Shown: positions 48,202 to 58,782 of the stretch, one piece after another
How the letters are laid out: every line of letters starts with the position of its first letter
Position numbering within the stretch: position 1 is the stretch's first letter
From: Streptococcus mitis
GTDB lineage: Bacteria > Bacillota > Bacilli > Lactobacillales > Streptococcaceae
Direction of reading: 5' to 3'
Assembly: GCF_002096845.1 (NCBI RefSeq)
Contig: NZ_NCVK01000058.1
Coordinates: 102,578-166,577 of the forward strand
DNA: 64,000 nucleotides
Program-made: the position numbers and the translations under genes
Notes under the pieces: generated by a model
What the model was told of the DNA's origin: nothing
Seen by the model: the letters and a program-made list of their open reading frames with translations, nothing else
The model's database searches: none

Positions 48202-48267
48202 GATGTTATTCATATTTTTGCAAACCTAATGTTTAAAAAATAATTTTCAAAAATTCTGAAAATTGTA

Positions 48268-48296
48268 TTGACAGGACTTGAAAAAGGGTCTATAAT
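48268..48296 (+). promoter_or_regulatory. aliA promoter
   Basis: Full consensus TTGACA (48268-48273), 17-base spacer, TATAAT (48291-48296). Any start codon before about 48303 would be untranscribed, which fixes the aliA start at ATG 48322 with AGGAGA at 48311-48316. Confidence 0.9.
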
Positions 48297-48321
48297 GAAT
48301 AAAAAAACAAAGGAGAAGACT

Positions 48322-50301
48322 ATGAAAACAAGAAAAGTATTGGCTCTTGCGGGAGTGACTTTATTAGCAGCGGGTGTTTTAGCTGCTTGTTCAGGGGGCT
48401 CAGGTGCTAAAGGTGAGCAGACCTTCGCCTTTACCTACGAGACACATCCAGATAATCTCAACTATTTGACAACTGGTAAGGCAGCAACTGCTGACATTAC
48501 TAGTAACGTGATTGATGGATTGCTTGAAAATGATAAATACGGGAACCTTATTCCCTCAATGGCAGAGGACTGGTCAGTTTCTAAAGATGGCTTGACTTAT
48601 ACTTATAAGATTCGTCAGGACGCCAAGTGGTATACATCTGAGGGAGAAGAGTATGCTCCTGTTAAGGCTCAAGACTTTGTGACAGGTCTTAAATATGCAA
48701 CAGATAAGAAAGCAGAAGCCCTTTACTTGGTACAGGATTCAATCAAAGGACTAGATGCCTATGCTAAAGGGGAAATCAAAGATTTTTCTCAAGTCGGGAT
48801 TAAAGCCCTTGATGATCAAACAGTCCAATACACGTTGAACAAACCGGAAAGTTTTTGGAACTCAAAAACAACCATGGGTGTGCTTGCGCCAGTCAATGAA
48901 GAGTTTTTGAACTCAAAAGGGGATGATTTTGCCAAAGCTACGGATCCAAGTAGTATCTTGTACAATGGTCCTTATTTGTTGAAATCTATTGTGACCAAAT
49001 CCTCTGTTGAATTTGCGAAAAATCCGAACTACTGGGATAAGGACAATGTTCATGTTGATAAGATAAAATTGTCATTCTGGGATGGTCAAGATACTAGCAA
49101 ACCAGCAGAAAACTTTAAAGATGGTAGCCTTACAGCAGCTCGTCTCTATCCAACAAGTGCAAGTTTTGCAGAACTTGAAAAAGAGCTGAAAGACAATATT
49201 GTCTATACTCAACAAGACTCTGTTACGTATCTAGTTGGTACAAATATTGACCGCCAATCTTATAAATACACATCTAAGACCAGCGAAGAACAAAAGACAT
49301 CTACTAAAAAAGCTCTCTTAAACAAGGATTTCCGTCAGGCTATTGCTTTCGGATTTGACCGTACAGCCTATGCCTCTCAGTTGAATGGAGAAACTGGAGC
49401 AAGCAAAATCTTACGTAATCTCTTTGTTCCACCAACATTTGTTCAAGCAGATGGTAAAAACTTTGGCGATATGGTTAAAGAAAAATTAGTAACCTATGGG
49501 GATGAATGGAAGGATGTTAATCTTGCAGATTCTCAGGATGGCCTTTACAATCCAGAGAAAGCCAAGTCTGAATTTGCTAAAGCTAAATCAGCCTTACAAG
49601 CAGAAGGAGTCCAATTCCCAATTCACCTAGATATGCCTGTTGACCAAACAGCAACTACAAAAGTTCAGCGCGTGCAATCTATGAAACAATCCTTGGAAGC
49701 GACTTTAGGAACTGATAATGTCATTATTGATATTCAACAACTGCAAAAAGATGAAGTAAACAATATTACATATTTTGCTGAAAATGCTGCTGGCGAAGAC
49801 TGGGATTTATCAGATAATGTCGGTTGGGGTCCAGACTTTGCCGATCCATCAACTTACCTTGATATCATCAAACCATCTGTAGGAGAAAGTACTAAAACAT
49901 ATTTAGGGTTTGACTCAGGGAAAGATAATGTAGCTGCTAAAAAAGTAGGTCTATATGACTACGAAAAATTGGTTACAGAAGCTGGTGATGAGGCTACAGA
50001 TGTTTCTAAACGATATGATAAATACGCTGCGGCCCAAGCTTGGTTGACAGATAGTGCTTTGATTATTCCAACTACATCTCGTACAGGGCGTCCAATCTTG
50101 TCTAAGATGGTACCATTTACAATACCATTTGCATTGTCAGGAAACAAAGGGACAAGTGAGCCACTCTTGTACAAATACTTGGAACTTCAAGATAAGGCAG
50201 TCACTGTAGATGAATACCAAAAAGCTCAAGATAAATGGATGAAAGAAAAAGCAGAATCCAATAAAAAAGCGCAAGAAGAACTTGCAAAACATGTGAAATA
50301 A
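48322..50301 (+). CDS. aliA: Oligopeptide-binding lipoprotein AliA
   Basis: Peptide-binding lipoprotein feeding the Ami permease; 659 residues. Lipobox LAAC with Cys23. SBP_bac_5 core: NLNYLTTGKAATADITSNVIDGLLENDKYGNLIPSMAEDWSVSKDGLTYTYKIRQDAKW and GWGPDFADPSTYLDI. It is clearly paralogous to the 28207-30165 protein. In pneumococci aliA is the right border of the capsule locus, as here. The frame extends upstream to 48268, but that lies in the promoter, so 48322 is the start. Terminator at 50307-50336. Confidence 0.95.
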   Translation: MKTRKVLALAGVTLLAAGVLAACSGGSGAKGEQTFAFTYETHPDNLNYLTTGKAATADITSNVIDGLLENDKYGNLIPSMAEDWSVSKDGLTYTYKIRQDAKWYTSEGEEYAPVKAQDFVTGLKYATDKKAEALYLVQDSIKGLDAYAKGEIKDFSQVGIKALDDQTVQYTLNKPESFWNSKTTMGVLAPVNEEFLNSKGDDFAKATDPSSILYNGPYLLKSIVTKSSVEFAKNPNYWDKDNVHVDKIKLSFWDGQDTSKPAENFKDGSLTAARLYPTSASFAELEKELKDNIVYTQQDSVTYLVGTNIDRQSYKYTSKTSEEQKTSTKKALLNKDFRQAIAFGFDRTAYASQLNGETGASKILRNLFVPPTFVQADGKNFGDMVKEKLVTYGDEWKDVNLADSQDGLYNPEKAKSEFAKAKSALQAEGVQFPIHLDMPVDQTATTKVQRVQSMKQSLEATLGTDNVIIDIQQLQKDEVNNITYFAENAAGEDWDLSDNVGWGPDFADPSTYLDIIKPSVGESTKTYLGFDSGKDNVAAKKVGLYDYEKLVTEAGDEATDVSKRYDKYAAAQAWLTDSALIIPTTSRTGRPILSKMVPFTIPFALSGNKGTSEPLLYKYLELQDKAVTVDEYQKAQDKWMKEKAESNKKAQEELAKHVK

Positions 50302-50306
50302 GATAA

Positions 50307-50336
50307 AAAGAAGTTAGTTGTTCGCTAACTTCTTTT
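50307..50336 (+). terminator. Terminator after aliA
   Basis: AAGAAGTTAG / CTAACTTCTT stem with loop TTGTTCG and TTTT following. Confidence 0.9.
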
Positions 50337-50402
50337 GGTTTATCGAAAATGAATTGGTGCCGGTCACCGCTTTTAGATATGACAGATCCTATTTTGTTGA
50401 AG

Positions 50403-50434
50403 AAAAAATCCTGAGTTTTTATTCTCAGGATTTT
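50403..50434. terminator. Terminator of pbp1A (bidirectional)
   Basis: AATCCTGAG (50407-50415) / CTCAGGATT (50424-50432); on the minus strand a T-run follows, just after the pbp1A stop at 50443. Confidence 0.85.
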
Positions 50435-50442
50435 CTTTCATC

Positions 50443-52623
50443 TCACTGTTGTGGTTGTTGAACTTGTGGATTTTGTGGCGTTGGTTGTACTGGTTGTGTC
50501 GGTTGAACAGCCTGGCCAGCTTGTCCTTGATTAGGATCAGTTGCTGGAGCATTATTGGGTTGTTGACCAACCGTCGTACTTGCCTGTGTAGTTGAACTTT
50601 CAGCTGTTGTGCTTGGAGTTTCTACCGTTTGTGTTTGTTGTGTTGCTGAATTATTCCATGTGTTCTTCGCGTTGTTCTGGAAGACGAATTCTCCATTTCG
50701 GAACAGGCCGTCTGGCATCGTCCAATCTCCAGGTTGGTCATCTTCTGATAGATACGATATCATTGAGCGATAAACCTTAGCAGCAACTAGGAAACCATCT
50801 CCAACGATTGGAGTTAGACGATTTGAGTAACCAGTCCATACAGCCATAGAATACTTACGAGTATAACCTACAAAACTTTCATCTGGAGCTACGTAGCCAG
50901 TGTTCTTGATATACTTTTCAATTTCGTCATCAGTATAGTTAGAAGTACCTGTCTTACCTGCTTGTGGAAGCCATGGTAGGTAAGCACCACGTCCGATTCC
51001 GTAAGCTAAAACAGTTTTCATCATTTCGGTCATCATATAGGCAGTAGTTTCTTTCATAGCTCGTGTACCAGCATCAGAAAATTCTTTTTCACTACCATCA
51101 CTGAAGACGATTTTATTGATATACATTGGTTTGTGGTAAATACCACCATTAGCAAAGGCGGCGTAGGCAGTAGCCATTTTTTCACTACTTGCTCCGTACT
51201 GTTTGTTGGATTCAGTTGTGTTACTTGAAATGGCGTTTGCATAATGCATGCTTGGATAGTCGATACCAAGACCATTAAGAAAGGTTTTAGCTCTATCTAG
51301 ACCGACCTTATTCAAAGTCTCAACGGCTGTGACATTACGTGACTGTTGAAGTGCATACTGGATTGTAATATTTCCAAAGTAGACTTTATCCCAGTTGTAG
51401 AGGGGAGTATCAGTACCTGGATAGTTATAAGGAACATCATGTACTATAGTTGCAGTAGAGTCATAGACTCCATATTCTAAAGCGGGAGCATAGTCAGTGA
51501 TTGGTTTCATAGTAGAACCCCAGTCACGGTTGGTTTCAACGGCTTGGTTGGTACCAAATGAAACGTTACTTGCTTGGTGACGAGCTCCAAGTTGGGCGAT
51601 GACTTTACCATTGGAAACATCTACGACCGTAGATGCGACTTGCAAATCATCGTCAGGGTAAGAGACGTATTGCTCGGAGTTGTAGATATCCCACAGACGT
51701 TTTTGAGCCTCTTGGTCTACATTTGTGTAAACATCCATCCCAGTAGTTAGAAGGTTATAGCCAGTTTCTCGTTCTACTTGGTCGATAACCTCTTTGAGAT
51801 AATTGTCCATATAGGCTGGGTAGCTATTGACTGATTTCAAACTTTGGAGTCCATCAGTAATAGGAGTATTGATAGCCTTCTCATACTGTTCGGCAGAAAT
51901 GTAGCCTTGACCTTTCATCTCTGAAAGTACCAAGTTACGACGGTCAAGGGCAGCTTCTGGATGAGAATAGGGATCATATTGGTTTGGTGCCTGAGGCATT
52001 CCAGCTAGTAGGGCAAGTTGAGGTAGTGATAGTTCTCGCAAATCTTTGCCGTAATAGTTTTGGGCAGCCGTCTGCATTCCATAGTTTCCGTTAGACATGT
52101 AAACTTTATTCACATAGTAGGTCAGAATTTCTTGTTTTGTTGCTTTTTGTTCTAATTGAACAGCCAACCAAGCTTCCTGGGCTTTACGTGAAATGGTCTG
52201 ATCAGAAGTGGAAGTTGAGAAATAGGTCAACTTAATTAATTGTTGGGTAAGGGTAGATCCTCCCTGGAGGGAGTTGTTTTGTAAGTTACGTAAAAAGGCC
52301 CCTATAATTCGGATGGTATCGACACCGCGATGATCGAAAAAACGATGGTCTTCAATCGATACGATAGCCTTGACCAAATCAGTAGGAATTTCGTTGGCCT
52401 GAGCGTTTACTCGGCGTTCAGAGCCCAGATCGGCAATCAGTTCGTTTTTACTATCGAAAATCTTACTAGACGTGGTTGCGACTAATTTGCTCTCAGATAG
52501 GGCTGGGGCTTTGCTGACGTAATAGAGAAATATGCCTCCTCCCAGCATAACTGCTGTGATAAATAAAGTTAAGAAGCAGATACTCACATACTTAGCTATT
52601 CGCAGGATAGTTTGTTTGTTCAT
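50443..52623 (-). CDS. pbp1A: Penicillin-binding protein 1a, with resistance-type residues
   Basis: Class A wall synthase of 726 residues. Membrane segment about 12-35; glycosyltransferase domain with catalytic Glu in [12 protein letters not shown] (Glu91); transpeptidase motifs S370-T-M-K373, S428-R-N430 and K557-T-G559, numbered exactly as in pneumococcus. STMK is intact (Thr371). Residue 432 is Thr (Pro in susceptible pneumococci) and 574-577 read NTGY in place of TSQF, a substitution block known from penicillin-resistant alleles and also found in commensal donors. The C-terminal tail is Gln/Pro/Thr-rich low complexity. It overlaps recU by 4 bases. Confidence 0.96.
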   Translation of the reverse strand: MNKQTILRIAKYVSICFLTLFITAVMLGGGIFLYYVSKAPALSESKLVATTSSKIFDSKNELIADLGSERRVNAQANEIPTDLVKAIVSIEDHRFFDHRGVDTIRIIGAFLRNLQNNSLQGGSTLTQQLIKLTYFSTSTSDQTISRKAQEAWLAVQLEQKATKQEILTYYVNKVYMSNGNYGMQTAAQNYYGKDLRELSLPQLALLAGMPQAPNQYDPYSHPEAALDRRNLVLSEMKGQGYISAEQYEKAINTPITDGLQSLKSVNSYPAYMDNYLKEVIDQVERETGYNLLTTGMDVYTNVDQEAQKRLWDIYNSEQYVSYPDDDLQVASTVVDVSNGKVIAQLGARHQASNVSFGTNQAVETNRDWGSTMKPITDYAPALEYGVYDSTATIVHDVPYNYPGTDTPLYNWDKVYFGNITIQYALQQSRNVTAVETLNKVGLDRAKTFLNGLGIDYPSMHYANAISSNTTESNKQYGASSEKMATAYAAFANGGIYHKPMYINKIVFSDGSEKEFSDAGTRAMKETTAYMMTEMMKTVLAYGIGRGAYLPWLPQAGKTGTSNYTDDEIEKYIKNTGYVAPDESFVGYTRKYSMAVWTGYSNRLTPIVGDGFLVAAKVYRSMISYLSEDDQPGDWTMPDGLFRNGEFVFQNNAKNTWNNSATQQTQTVETPSTTAESSTTQASTTVGQQPNNAPATDPNQGQAGQAVQPTQPVQPTPQNPQVQQPQQ

Positions 52624-53216
52624 CTTGTTTTACCACCTAATAAATGTTCTTTGATAACATTGAGATAGGGAATTTGAGGGAAGGCACCAGCCTTGATTTC
52701 ATATCCATATTCTCGAATATATCCAAGTGGCATTGATTTTTGTCCCTTATCTTGATGATAGAAGCGAATCAAATCGAATGCCGGCAATAAGTAGGTTTCT
52801 TGCAGAGAAGAAAAGTGAAGAAGGACAAAGCAGATTCCTTGTTGGGCAAGGACTTGTTCCATATGCTGAATCTGATGTGGATGGAAATTTTTCATCGGAA
52901 TCGCACGTTTTTGTTTTGTTTCCTTGGCTTCAAAGTCGATGTAATATCCATTATAAACGCCAGAATAGTCTGTCGTTGAAGCTTGTCGAAAATAGGCTTC
53001 AACAATCTTGGCACGACTTCGTTGTGGATAGTCCACTCGTACGATTTGAATAGGGGTTGGTTTCTTGTGTATAACTGCCAATCCCTGAGACAAATAGTAG
53101 TCGTTGGTAGCATTGATCATCTTTTCAAAAGACATTCCTCGATTTGCGAAATTTTTGGGTTGAGAAAGAGATGTTTGTCTTTTTTGTGATGAAATTTTAT
53201 GAGGATAGTTGACCAT
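52620..53216 (-). CDS. recU: Holliday-junction resolvase RecU
   Basis: Cuts four-way junctions in recombination and chromosome segregation; 198 residues. N-terminal [35 protein letters not shown], catalytic acidic/lysine part [13 protein letters not shown] (D, E, K) and [13 protein letters not shown]. The recU-pbp1A pair with overlapping codons is conserved in streptococci and bacilli. It has an extended -10 on the minus strand near 53249-53257. Confidence 0.96.
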   Translation of the reverse strand: MVNYPHKISSQKRQTSLSQPKNFANRGMSFEKMINATNDYYLSQGLAVIHKKPTPIQIVRVDYPQRSRAKIVEAYFRQASTTDYSGVYNGYYIDFEAKETKQKRAIPMKNFHPHQIQHMEQVLAQQGICFVLLHFSSLQETYLLPAFDLIRFYHQDKGQKSMPLGYIREYGYEIKAGAFPQIPYLNVIKEHLLGGKTR

Positions 53217-53248
53217 AATTCTCCTTATTGGTACAATAACATCACTCT

Positions 53249-53257
53249 ATTATATCA
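53249..53257 (-). promoter_or_regulatory. recU-pbp1A extended -10 promoter
   Basis: The minus strand reads TGATATAAT, 33 bases before the recU ATG; no clear -35. Confidence 0.65.
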
Positions 53258-53282
53258 TAAATTTGCACAGGAAGGGTTAAAA

Positions 53283-53810
53283 ATGACTACAGCTTTGGTT
53301 TTAGGATATTCTGCTTTTGATTTGGGTTTGTTTTCTGACAAGGATCCTCGGCTTAAATTGATTAAAAAAGCGATACGTAAAGATTTAGAAGCTATGGCAG
53401 CAGATGGGGTGACTTGGCTTGTATTTACAGGGACTTTGGGCTTTGAATATTGGGTTTTAGAGGTTGCTCAGGAAATGAAGACCGAATACGGTTTCCAGTT
53501 GGCTACCATTTTTGCTTTTGAAACCCATGGGGAAAATTGGAATGAAGACAATCAGATGAAACTGAGTCGTTTTAAGCAAGTAGATTTTGTCAAATATGCC
53601 TATCCTCGCTATGAACACAAGGGGCAGTTAAGAGATTACCAGCAGTTTTTACTGGAAAATACGAATAGTTCCTATCTTTTTTATGATGAAGAAAATGAAA
53701 CGAAATTAGCTTATTTTTACCAAAAGATGAAAAATCAAGAGGACTATTTTATAAAGAGATTAACATTTGATCGGCTAAATGAACTTGCTGAAAATTTTTC
53801 CGAAAATTGA
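53283..53810 (+). CDS. YpsA-like protein (DUF1273, SLOG superfamily)
   Basis: 175 residues, cytoplasmic. [54 protein letters not shown] and [15 protein letters not shown] match the SLOG-type fold of B. subtilis YpsA, a protein linked to division and possibly binding an ADP-ribose-like ligand. The start at ATG 53283 has AGGAAGGG just upstream; the frame continues further upstream but without an RBS. It lies next to gpsB, as in bacilli, which supports a division-related role. Confidence 0.88.
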   Translation: MTTALVLGYSAFDLGLFSDKDPRLKLIKKAIRKDLEAMAADGVTWLVFTGTLGFEYWVLEVAQEMKTEYGFQLATIFAFETHGENWNEDNQMKLSRFKQVDFVKYAYPRYEHKGQLRDYQQFLLENTNSSYLFYDEENETKLAYFYQKMKNQEDYFIKRLTFDRLNELAENFSEN

Positions 53811-53820
53811 AGCTTTGACC

Positions 53821-53850
53821 TTGATTTTTGTTTGGCTTTTTTTATATAAT
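53821..53850 (+). promoter_or_regulatory. gpsB promoter
   Basis: TTGATT (53821-53826), 18-base spacer, TATAAT (53845-53850). Confidence 0.65.
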
Positions 53851-53879
53851 AATACTAGCAAGCGAGAATGGAGAGAGAC

Positions 53880-54221
53880 ATGTCAAGTATTATTTTTTCA
53901 GCGAAAGATATTTTTGAACAAGAGTTTGGGCGTGAAGTCCGAGGGTATAGTAAGGTAGAAGTTGACGAGTTTTTAGACGATGTCATTAAGGACTATGAAA
54001 CCTATGCTGCCTTGGTCAAGTCACTTCGTCAGGAAATTGCAGATTTGAAGGAAGAATTAGCCCGTAAACCGCAAGTGAGTTCAGCCCCAAGTCCTAGTCA
54101 CCCAGATCCAATTGATGTGGCAGCTTCATCTTCTATGACGAATTTTGATATTTTGAAACGCTTGAATCGTCTTGAAAAAGAAGTATTCGGCAAACAAATT
54201 TTAGACAATCCTGATTTGTAA
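53880..54221 (+). CDS. gpsB: Division/elongation coordinator GpsB
   Basis: DivIVA-like cytosolic scaffold that binds PBPs and the kinase StkP and balances septal and peripheral wall growth. 113 residues: the membrane-binding and PBP-binding N-terminal coiled coil ([38 protein letters not shown]), a variable linker rich in Ser/Pro (about 67-86), and a trimerising C-terminus ([19 protein letters not shown]). ATG 53880 with GGAGAGA at 53870-53876 is preferred over ATG 53868, which would place the RBS inside the gene. Confidence 0.94.
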   Translation: MSSIIFSAKDIFEQEFGREVRGYSKVEVDEFLDDVIKDYETYAALVKSLRQEIADLKEELARKPQVSSAPSPSHPDPIDVAASSSMTNFDILKRLNRLEKEVFGKQILDNPDL

Positions 54222-54236
54222 TTCAGGTCTTGTCAC

Positions 54237-54630
54237 ATGCAATTTTTGGATAATCGCGTGAGGAGAGTTGCTTCTCATGAGGAAAGTCCATGCTAGCACA
54301 GGCTGTGATGCCTGTAGTGTTTGTGCTAGGCGAAACCATAAGCCTAGGGACGAGTAATCGTTACGGCAGTTGAAATGGCTAAGTCCTCGGATAGGTCAGA
54401 GTAGGCTTGAAAGTGCCACAGTGACGGAGTCTTTCTGGAAACGGAGAGAGTGGAACGCGGTAAACCCCTCAAGCTAGCAACCCAAATTTTGGTCGGGGCA
54501 TGGAGTACGCGGAAACGAACGTAGTATTCTGACTGCTATCAGCTAGAGCTGTTAGTGGTAGACAGATGATTATCGAAGGAAGTGGTCCTAGTCACTTCTG
54601 GAACAAAACATGGCTTATAGAAAATTGCAT
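54237..54630 (+). ncRNA. rnpB: RNase P RNA (type B)
   Basis: Catalytic RNA of RNase P, which trims tRNA 5' ends. The ends pair as P1: ATGCAATTTT (54237-54246) with AAAATTGCAT (54621-54630). Conserved blocks: GAGGAAAGTCCATGCTAGCACAG (CR-I), AGGGACGAGTAATCG, the GTGCCACAGTGACGGAGT and TGGAACGCGGTAAACCCC region, and the 3' CR-V (ACAGATGATTATCGAAGG). About 394 nt, normal for type B. It sits between gpsB and the RNA methyltransferase gene as in pneumococci. Confidence 0.96.
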
Positions 54631-54633
54631 ATA

Positions 54634-54668
54634 GGTTGGGGCTGAGAAATTTTCTCAACCTCATTTTT
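54634..54668 (+). terminator. Terminator of rnpB
   Basis: GGTT (54634-54637) and GAGAA (54644-54648) pair with TTCTC/AACC (54652-54660), with a five-base bulge, followed by T-rich sequence ending in six T. Confidence 0.7.
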
Positions 54669-54706
54669 TAAAGTGGACATATAGAAAGGTCTTGCAAGAC
54701 TGTAAC

Positions 54707-55864
54707 ATGAAAAAAGAATTTAATTTAATTGCAACTGTGGCAGCAGGACTTGAAGCTGTTGTGGGACGAGAAGTGCGAGAGTTGGGCTACGATTGTCAGG
54801 TTGAAAATGGACGTGTTCGTTTTCAAGGAGACGTGAGAGCGATTATTGAAACCAACCTCTGGCTTCGGGCAGCAGATCGTATCAAGATCATCGTAGGAAC
54901 TTTCCCAGCTAAGACTTTTGAGGAGCTCTTTCAGGGAGTTTTTGCTTTAGATTGGGAAAATTATTTACCACTCGGAGCTCGGTTCCCGATTTCCAAGGCC
55001 AAATGTGTTAAATCTAAACTTCACAATGAGCCGAGTGTTCAGGCTATTTCTAAGAAAGCTGTTGTCAAGAAAATGCAGAAACACTATGCTCGTCCAGAAG
55101 GTGTTCCTCTGATGGAGAATGGCCCAGAGTTTAAGATTGAGGTCTCTATTCTAAAAGATGTGGCAACTGTCATGATTGATACGACAGGGTCTAGCCTCTT
55201 TAAACGTGGTTATCGTACGGAAAAGGGTGGCGCTCCTATCAAGGAAAACATGGCGGCAGCCATTTTGCAACTTTCTAACTGGTATCCAGACAAGCCTTTG
55301 ATTGATCCGACCTGTGGTTCGGGGACTTTCTGTATTGAGGCAGTCATGATTGCTAGAAAGATGGCGCCTGGTCTTCGTCGTTCCTTTGCATTTGAGGAAT
55401 GGAACTGGGTCAGTGATCGTTTGATCCAAGAAGTGCGCACAGAAGCGGCCCAAAAAGTGGATCGTGAACTGGAACTGGATATCATGGGTTGTGATATTGA
55501 TGCTCGCATGGTGGAGATTGCTAAGGCTAATGCTCAGGAAGCTGGTGTTGCAGGAGACATTACTTTTAAGCAGATGCGCGTGCAGGATTTGCGTTCCGAT
55601 AAAATCAATGGAGTGATTATCTCTAATCCGCCTTATGGAGAACGTTTGTCAGATGATGAAGGTGTTACCAAGTTATATGCTGAAATGGGCCAGGTATTTG
55701 AACCGCTGAAAACGTGGAGCAAATTTATCCTAACTAGTGATGAATCATTTGAAAGTAAGTATGGTAGTCAGGCGGATAAGAAACGTAAGTTATACAACGG
55801 AACCTTGAAAGTGGATCTGTATCAATATTTTGGTCAGCGTGTTAAACGCCAAGAGGTAGAATAG
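54707..55864 (+). CDS. rlmL: THUMP-domain rRNA (guanine-N2) methyltransferase
   Basis: Methylates a guanine of 23S rRNA (RlmL-like N-terminal part of the E. coli fusion). 385 residues. THUMP RNA-binding domain (about 45-155), then a Rossmann SAM domain with DPTCGSGTFCIEA and the catalytic NPPY in GVIISNPPYGERL. The ATG at 54707 gives the usual family length; a TTG at 54692 in frame has AGAAAGG too close, so the choice is not fully settled. It ends 12 bases before mapZ. Confidence 0.9.
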   Translation: MKKEFNLIATVAAGLEAVVGREVRELGYDCQVENGRVRFQGDVRAIIETNLWLRAADRIKIIVGTFPAKTFEELFQGVFALDWENYLPLGARFPISKAKCVKSKLHNEPSVQAISKKAVVKKMQKHYARPEGVPLMENGPEFKIEVSILKDVATVMIDTTGSSLFKRGYRTEKGGAPIKENMAAAILQLSNWYPDKPLIDPTCGSGTFCIEAVMIARKMAPGLRRSFAFEEWNWVSDRLIQEVRTEAAQKVDRELELDIMGCDIDARMVEIAKANAQEAGVAGDITFKQMRVQDLRSDKINGVIISNPPYGERLSDDEGVTKLYAEMGQVFEPLKTWSKFILTSDESFESKYGSQADKKRKLYNGTLKVDLYQYFGQRVKRQEVE

Positions 55865-55876
55865 AAAGGGATACTC

Positions 55877-57271
55877 ATGAGTAAGAAAAGACGGAATCGT
55901 CATAAAAAAGAAGGCCAAGAACCGCGATTTGATTTTGATGAAGCAAAAGAGTTAACAGTTGGTCAAGCTATTCGTAAAAATGAAGAAGTGGAAGCAGGAG
56001 TCTTGCCTGAAGATTCCATTTTGGACAAGTATGTCAAGCAACACAAAGATGAAATCGAAGCAGATAAGTTTGCGACTCGCCAATACAAAAAAGAGGAGTT
56101 AGTTGGAAAAGAAGAAGCTGTTACCTCGACTCTTGATGACTTGCTTCAAGAGATTCGTGAGGAGACAGAAGTTGAGTCCTCAGTACAAGAAGATGACTTG
56201 AATCAGTTTGATGATTTAGAATTTACACGTGTTTCAGAAGCTCCCCCTGTCGAAGAATTTGAGCCTGAAGAAGTACAATTGTTTGAAGGAGAAGAGGTTC
56301 CAATACTTTCTCGAGTTACGGATAGTGAAGATGGAGAAAGTAAGAAGAAATGGTTGATTTACGGGATTCTAGCAGCGCTAGTGGTTCTTATCCTTGGAAC
56401 TGCTTACTATGTTTACCGTCAAGTGAATCGCTCGACCAAGGAAATTCAGACTTCTCAATCAACCAAAAACTCGCAGGCAGAAGCGGAAGAATTTAATAAT
56501 TTATATGATGCCTTCTACACAGATAGCAACAAAACGGCTTTAAAAAATAGCCAGTTTGATAAACTGACTCAACTTAAAACCTTGCTTGATAAGCTGGAAG
56601 GTAGTCGTGAACATACGCTTGCCAAATCTAAGTATGATAGTCTAGCAACGCAAATCAAGGCCATTCAAGATGTCAATGCACAATTTGAGAAACCAGCTAT
56701 TGTTGATGGTGTTTTGGATACCAATGCCAAAGTCAAATCGGATGCTAAATTTACGGATATTAAAACTGGCAATACTGAGATTGATAAAGTGCTAGATAAG
56801 GCTATTAGCCTTGGTAAGAGCCAGCAAACAAGTACTTCGAGCTCAAGTTCAAGTGAAACTAGTAACTCAAGCTCTAGTCAAGCAAGTTCAAATACGACTA
56901 GTGAGACAAAACCAAGTAGTTCAAATGAAACTAGAAGTTCTCGCAGTGAAGTCAATATGGGTCTCTCGAGTGCAGGGGTTGCTGTTCAAAGAAGTGCCAG
57001 TCGTGTTCCCTATAATCAGTCTGCTATTGATGATAGTAACAACTCTGCCTGGGATTTTGCGGATGGTGTCTTGGAACAAATTCTCGCGACTTCACGTTCA
57101 CGTGGCTACATAACTGGCAACCAATATATCCTCGAACGTGTTAATATCGTTAATGGCAATGGTTATTACAATCTCTATAAGCCAGACGGAACCTATCTAT
57201 TTACCCTTAACTGTAAGACAGGATACTTTGTTGGAAATGGTTCTGGACATGCGGATGACTTGGACTACTAA
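55877..57271 (+). CDS. mapZ: Mid-cell anchored protein Z (LocZ)
   Basis: Positions the Z-ring in streptococci. 464 residues: acidic cytoplasmic half starting [40 protein letters not shown], the conserved FtsZ-contact region; one membrane segment near 157-179 ([22 protein letters not shown]); an extracellular helical domain; a Ser-rich linker (about 315-360); and a C-terminal peptidoglycan-binding domain ([22 protein letters not shown]). Regulated by StkP phosphorylation in pneumococcus. Near gpsB, pbp1A and recU, a division-linked neighbourhood. Confidence 0.95.
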   Translation: MSKKRRNRHKKEGQEPRFDFDEAKELTVGQAIRKNEEVEAGVLPEDSILDKYVKQHKDEIEADKFATRQYKKEELVGKEEAVTSTLDDLLQEIREETEVESSVQEDDLNQFDDLEFTRVSEAPPVEEFEPEEVQLFEGEEVPILSRVTDSEDGESKKKWLIYGILAALVVLILGTAYYVYRQVNRSTKEIQTSQSTKNSQAEAEEFNNLYDAFYTDSNKTALKNSQFDKLTQLKTLLDKLEGSREHTLAKSKYDSLATQIKAIQDVNAQFEKPAIVDGVLDTNAKVKSDAKFTDIKTGNTEIDKVLDKAISLGKSQQTSTSSSSSSETSNSSSSQASSNTTSETKPSSSNETRSSRSEVNMGLSSAGVAVQRSASRVPYNQSAIDDSNNSAWDFADGVLEQILATSRSRGYITGNQYILERVNIVNGNGYYNLYKPDGTYLFTLNCKTGYFVGNGSGHADDLDY

Positions 57272-57309
57272 GCAGTCGTTACAAAATTCTTTCTTTTCAA
57301 AAGTAAAAA

Positions 57310-57318
57310 TGATAAAAT
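57310..57318 (+). promoter_or_regulatory. gnd extended -10 promoter
   Basis: TGATAAAAT 28 bases before the gnd ATG; poor -35; RBS AGAGGAG at 57335-57341. Confidence 0.6.
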
Positions 57319-57346
57319 AAAACAAATTAAACAAGAGGAGTGTCAC

Positions 57347-58771
57347 ATGACAAAAGCTAACTTTGGTGTCGTAGGTATGGCCGTAATGGGTCGTAACCTT
57401 GCCCTTAATATTGAATCTCGTGGTTACACAGTTGCTATTTACAACCGTAGTAAAGAAAAAACTGAAGATGTGATTGCTTGCCATCCTGAAAAGAACTTTG
57501 TACCAAGCTATGACGTTGAAAGTTTTGTAAACTCAATCGAAAAACCTCGTCGTATCATGCTGATGGTTCAAGCTGGACCTGGTACAGATGCTACAATTCA
57601 AGCCCTTCTTCCACACCTTGACAAGGGTGATATCTTGATTGACGGAGGAAACACTTTCTACAAAGATACAATCCGTCGTAATGAAGAATTGGCAAACTCA
57701 GGTATCAACTTTATCGGTACTGGGGTTTCTGGTGGTGAAAAAGGTGCCCTTGAAGGTCCTTCTATCATGCCTGGTGGACAAAAAGAGGCCTACGAATTGG
57801 TTGCGGATGTTCTTGAAGAAATCTCAGCTAAAGCACCAGAAGATGGTAAACCATGTGTGACTTACATCGGTCCTGATGGAGCTGGTCACTATGTGAAAAT
57901 GGTTCACAATGGTATCGAGTATGGTGATATGCAATTGATCGCAGAAAGTTATGACTTGATGCAACACTTGTTAGGTCTTTCAGCAGAAGATATGGCTGAA
58001 ATCTTTACTGAGTGGAACAAGGGTGAATTGGACAGCTACTTGATCGAAATCACAGCTGATATCTTGAGCCGTAAAGACGATGAAGGCCAAGATGGACCAA
58101 TCGTAGACTACATCCTTGATGCTGCAGGTAACAAGGGAACTGGTAAATGGACTAGCCAATCATCACTTGACCTTGGTGTGCCATTGTCATTAATTACTGA
58201 GTCAGTATTTGCACGTTACATCTCTACTTATAAAGAAGAACGTGTGCATGCTAGCAAGGTCCTTCCAAAACCAGCTGCCTTCAAATTTGAAGGAGACAAG
58301 GCTGAGTTGATTGAAAAAATCCGTCAAGCCCTTTACTTCTCAAAAATCATTTCATACGCACAAGGTTTTGCCCAATTGCGTGTAGCTTCTAAAGAAAACA
58401 ACTGGAACTTGCCATTTGCAGACATCGCATCTATCTGGCGTGATGGCTGTATCATTCGTTCTCGTTTCTTGCAAAAGATTACAGATGCTTACAACCGTGA
58501 TGCAGACCTTGCGAACCTTCTTTTGGATGAATACTTCTTGGATGTTACTGCTAAGTATCAACAAGCAGTGCGTGATATCGTAGCTCTTGCGGTTCAAGCT
58601 GGTGTACCAGTGCCAACTTTCTCAGCAGCCATTACTTACTTTGATAGCTACCGTTCAGCTGACCTTCCAGCTAACTTGATCCAAGCGCAACGTGACTACT
58701 TTGGTGCCCACACTTACCAACGTAAAGACAAAGAAGGAACATTCCACTACTCTTGGTATGACGAAAAATAA
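57347..58771 (+). CDS. gnd: 6-phosphogluconate dehydrogenase
   Basis: Oxidative pentose phosphate enzyme: 6-phosphogluconate plus NADP to ribulose 5-phosphate, CO2 and NADPH. 474 residues. NADP site [29 protein letters not shown], substrate-binding [21 protein letters not shown], and the catalytic [13 protein letters not shown] region. Followed 11 bases later by ritR, so both are probably cotranscribed; in pneumococcus this pairing is conserved. Confidence 0.97.
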   Translation: MTKANFGVVGMAVMGRNLALNIESRGYTVAIYNRSKEKTEDVIACHPEKNFVPSYDVESFVNSIEKPRRIMLMVQAGPGTDATIQALLPHLDKGDILIDGGNTFYKDTIRRNEELANSGINFIGTGVSGGEKGALEGPSIMPGGQKEAYELVADVLEEISAKAPEDGKPCVTYIGPDGAGHYVKMVHNGIEYGDMQLIAESYDLMQHLLGLSAEDMAEIFTEWNKGELDSYLIEITADILSRKDDEGQDGPIVDYILDAAGNKGTGKWTSQSSLDLGVPLSLITESVFARYISTYKEERVHASKVLPKPAAFKFEGDKAELIEKIRQALYFSKIISYAQGFAQLRVASKENNWNLPFADIASIWRDGCIIRSRFLQKITDAYNRDADLANLLLDEYFLDVTAKYQQAVRDIVALAVQAGVPVPTFSAAITYFDSYRSADLPANLIQAQRDYFGAHTYQRKDKEGTFHYSWYDEK

Positions 58772-58782
58772 GTAGGTCTACC

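Noticed and set aside
48268..48321. Longer N-terminus for aliA
   Set aside because: The proposed start lies inside the -35 box of a consensus promoter and would not be transcribed; ATG 48322 gives a proper lipoprotein signal.
50352..50368. Small inverted repeat GGTG-CCGGT-CACC between aliA and pbp1A
   Set aside because: Only a four-base stem; no support as a terminator beyond the two strong ones on either side.
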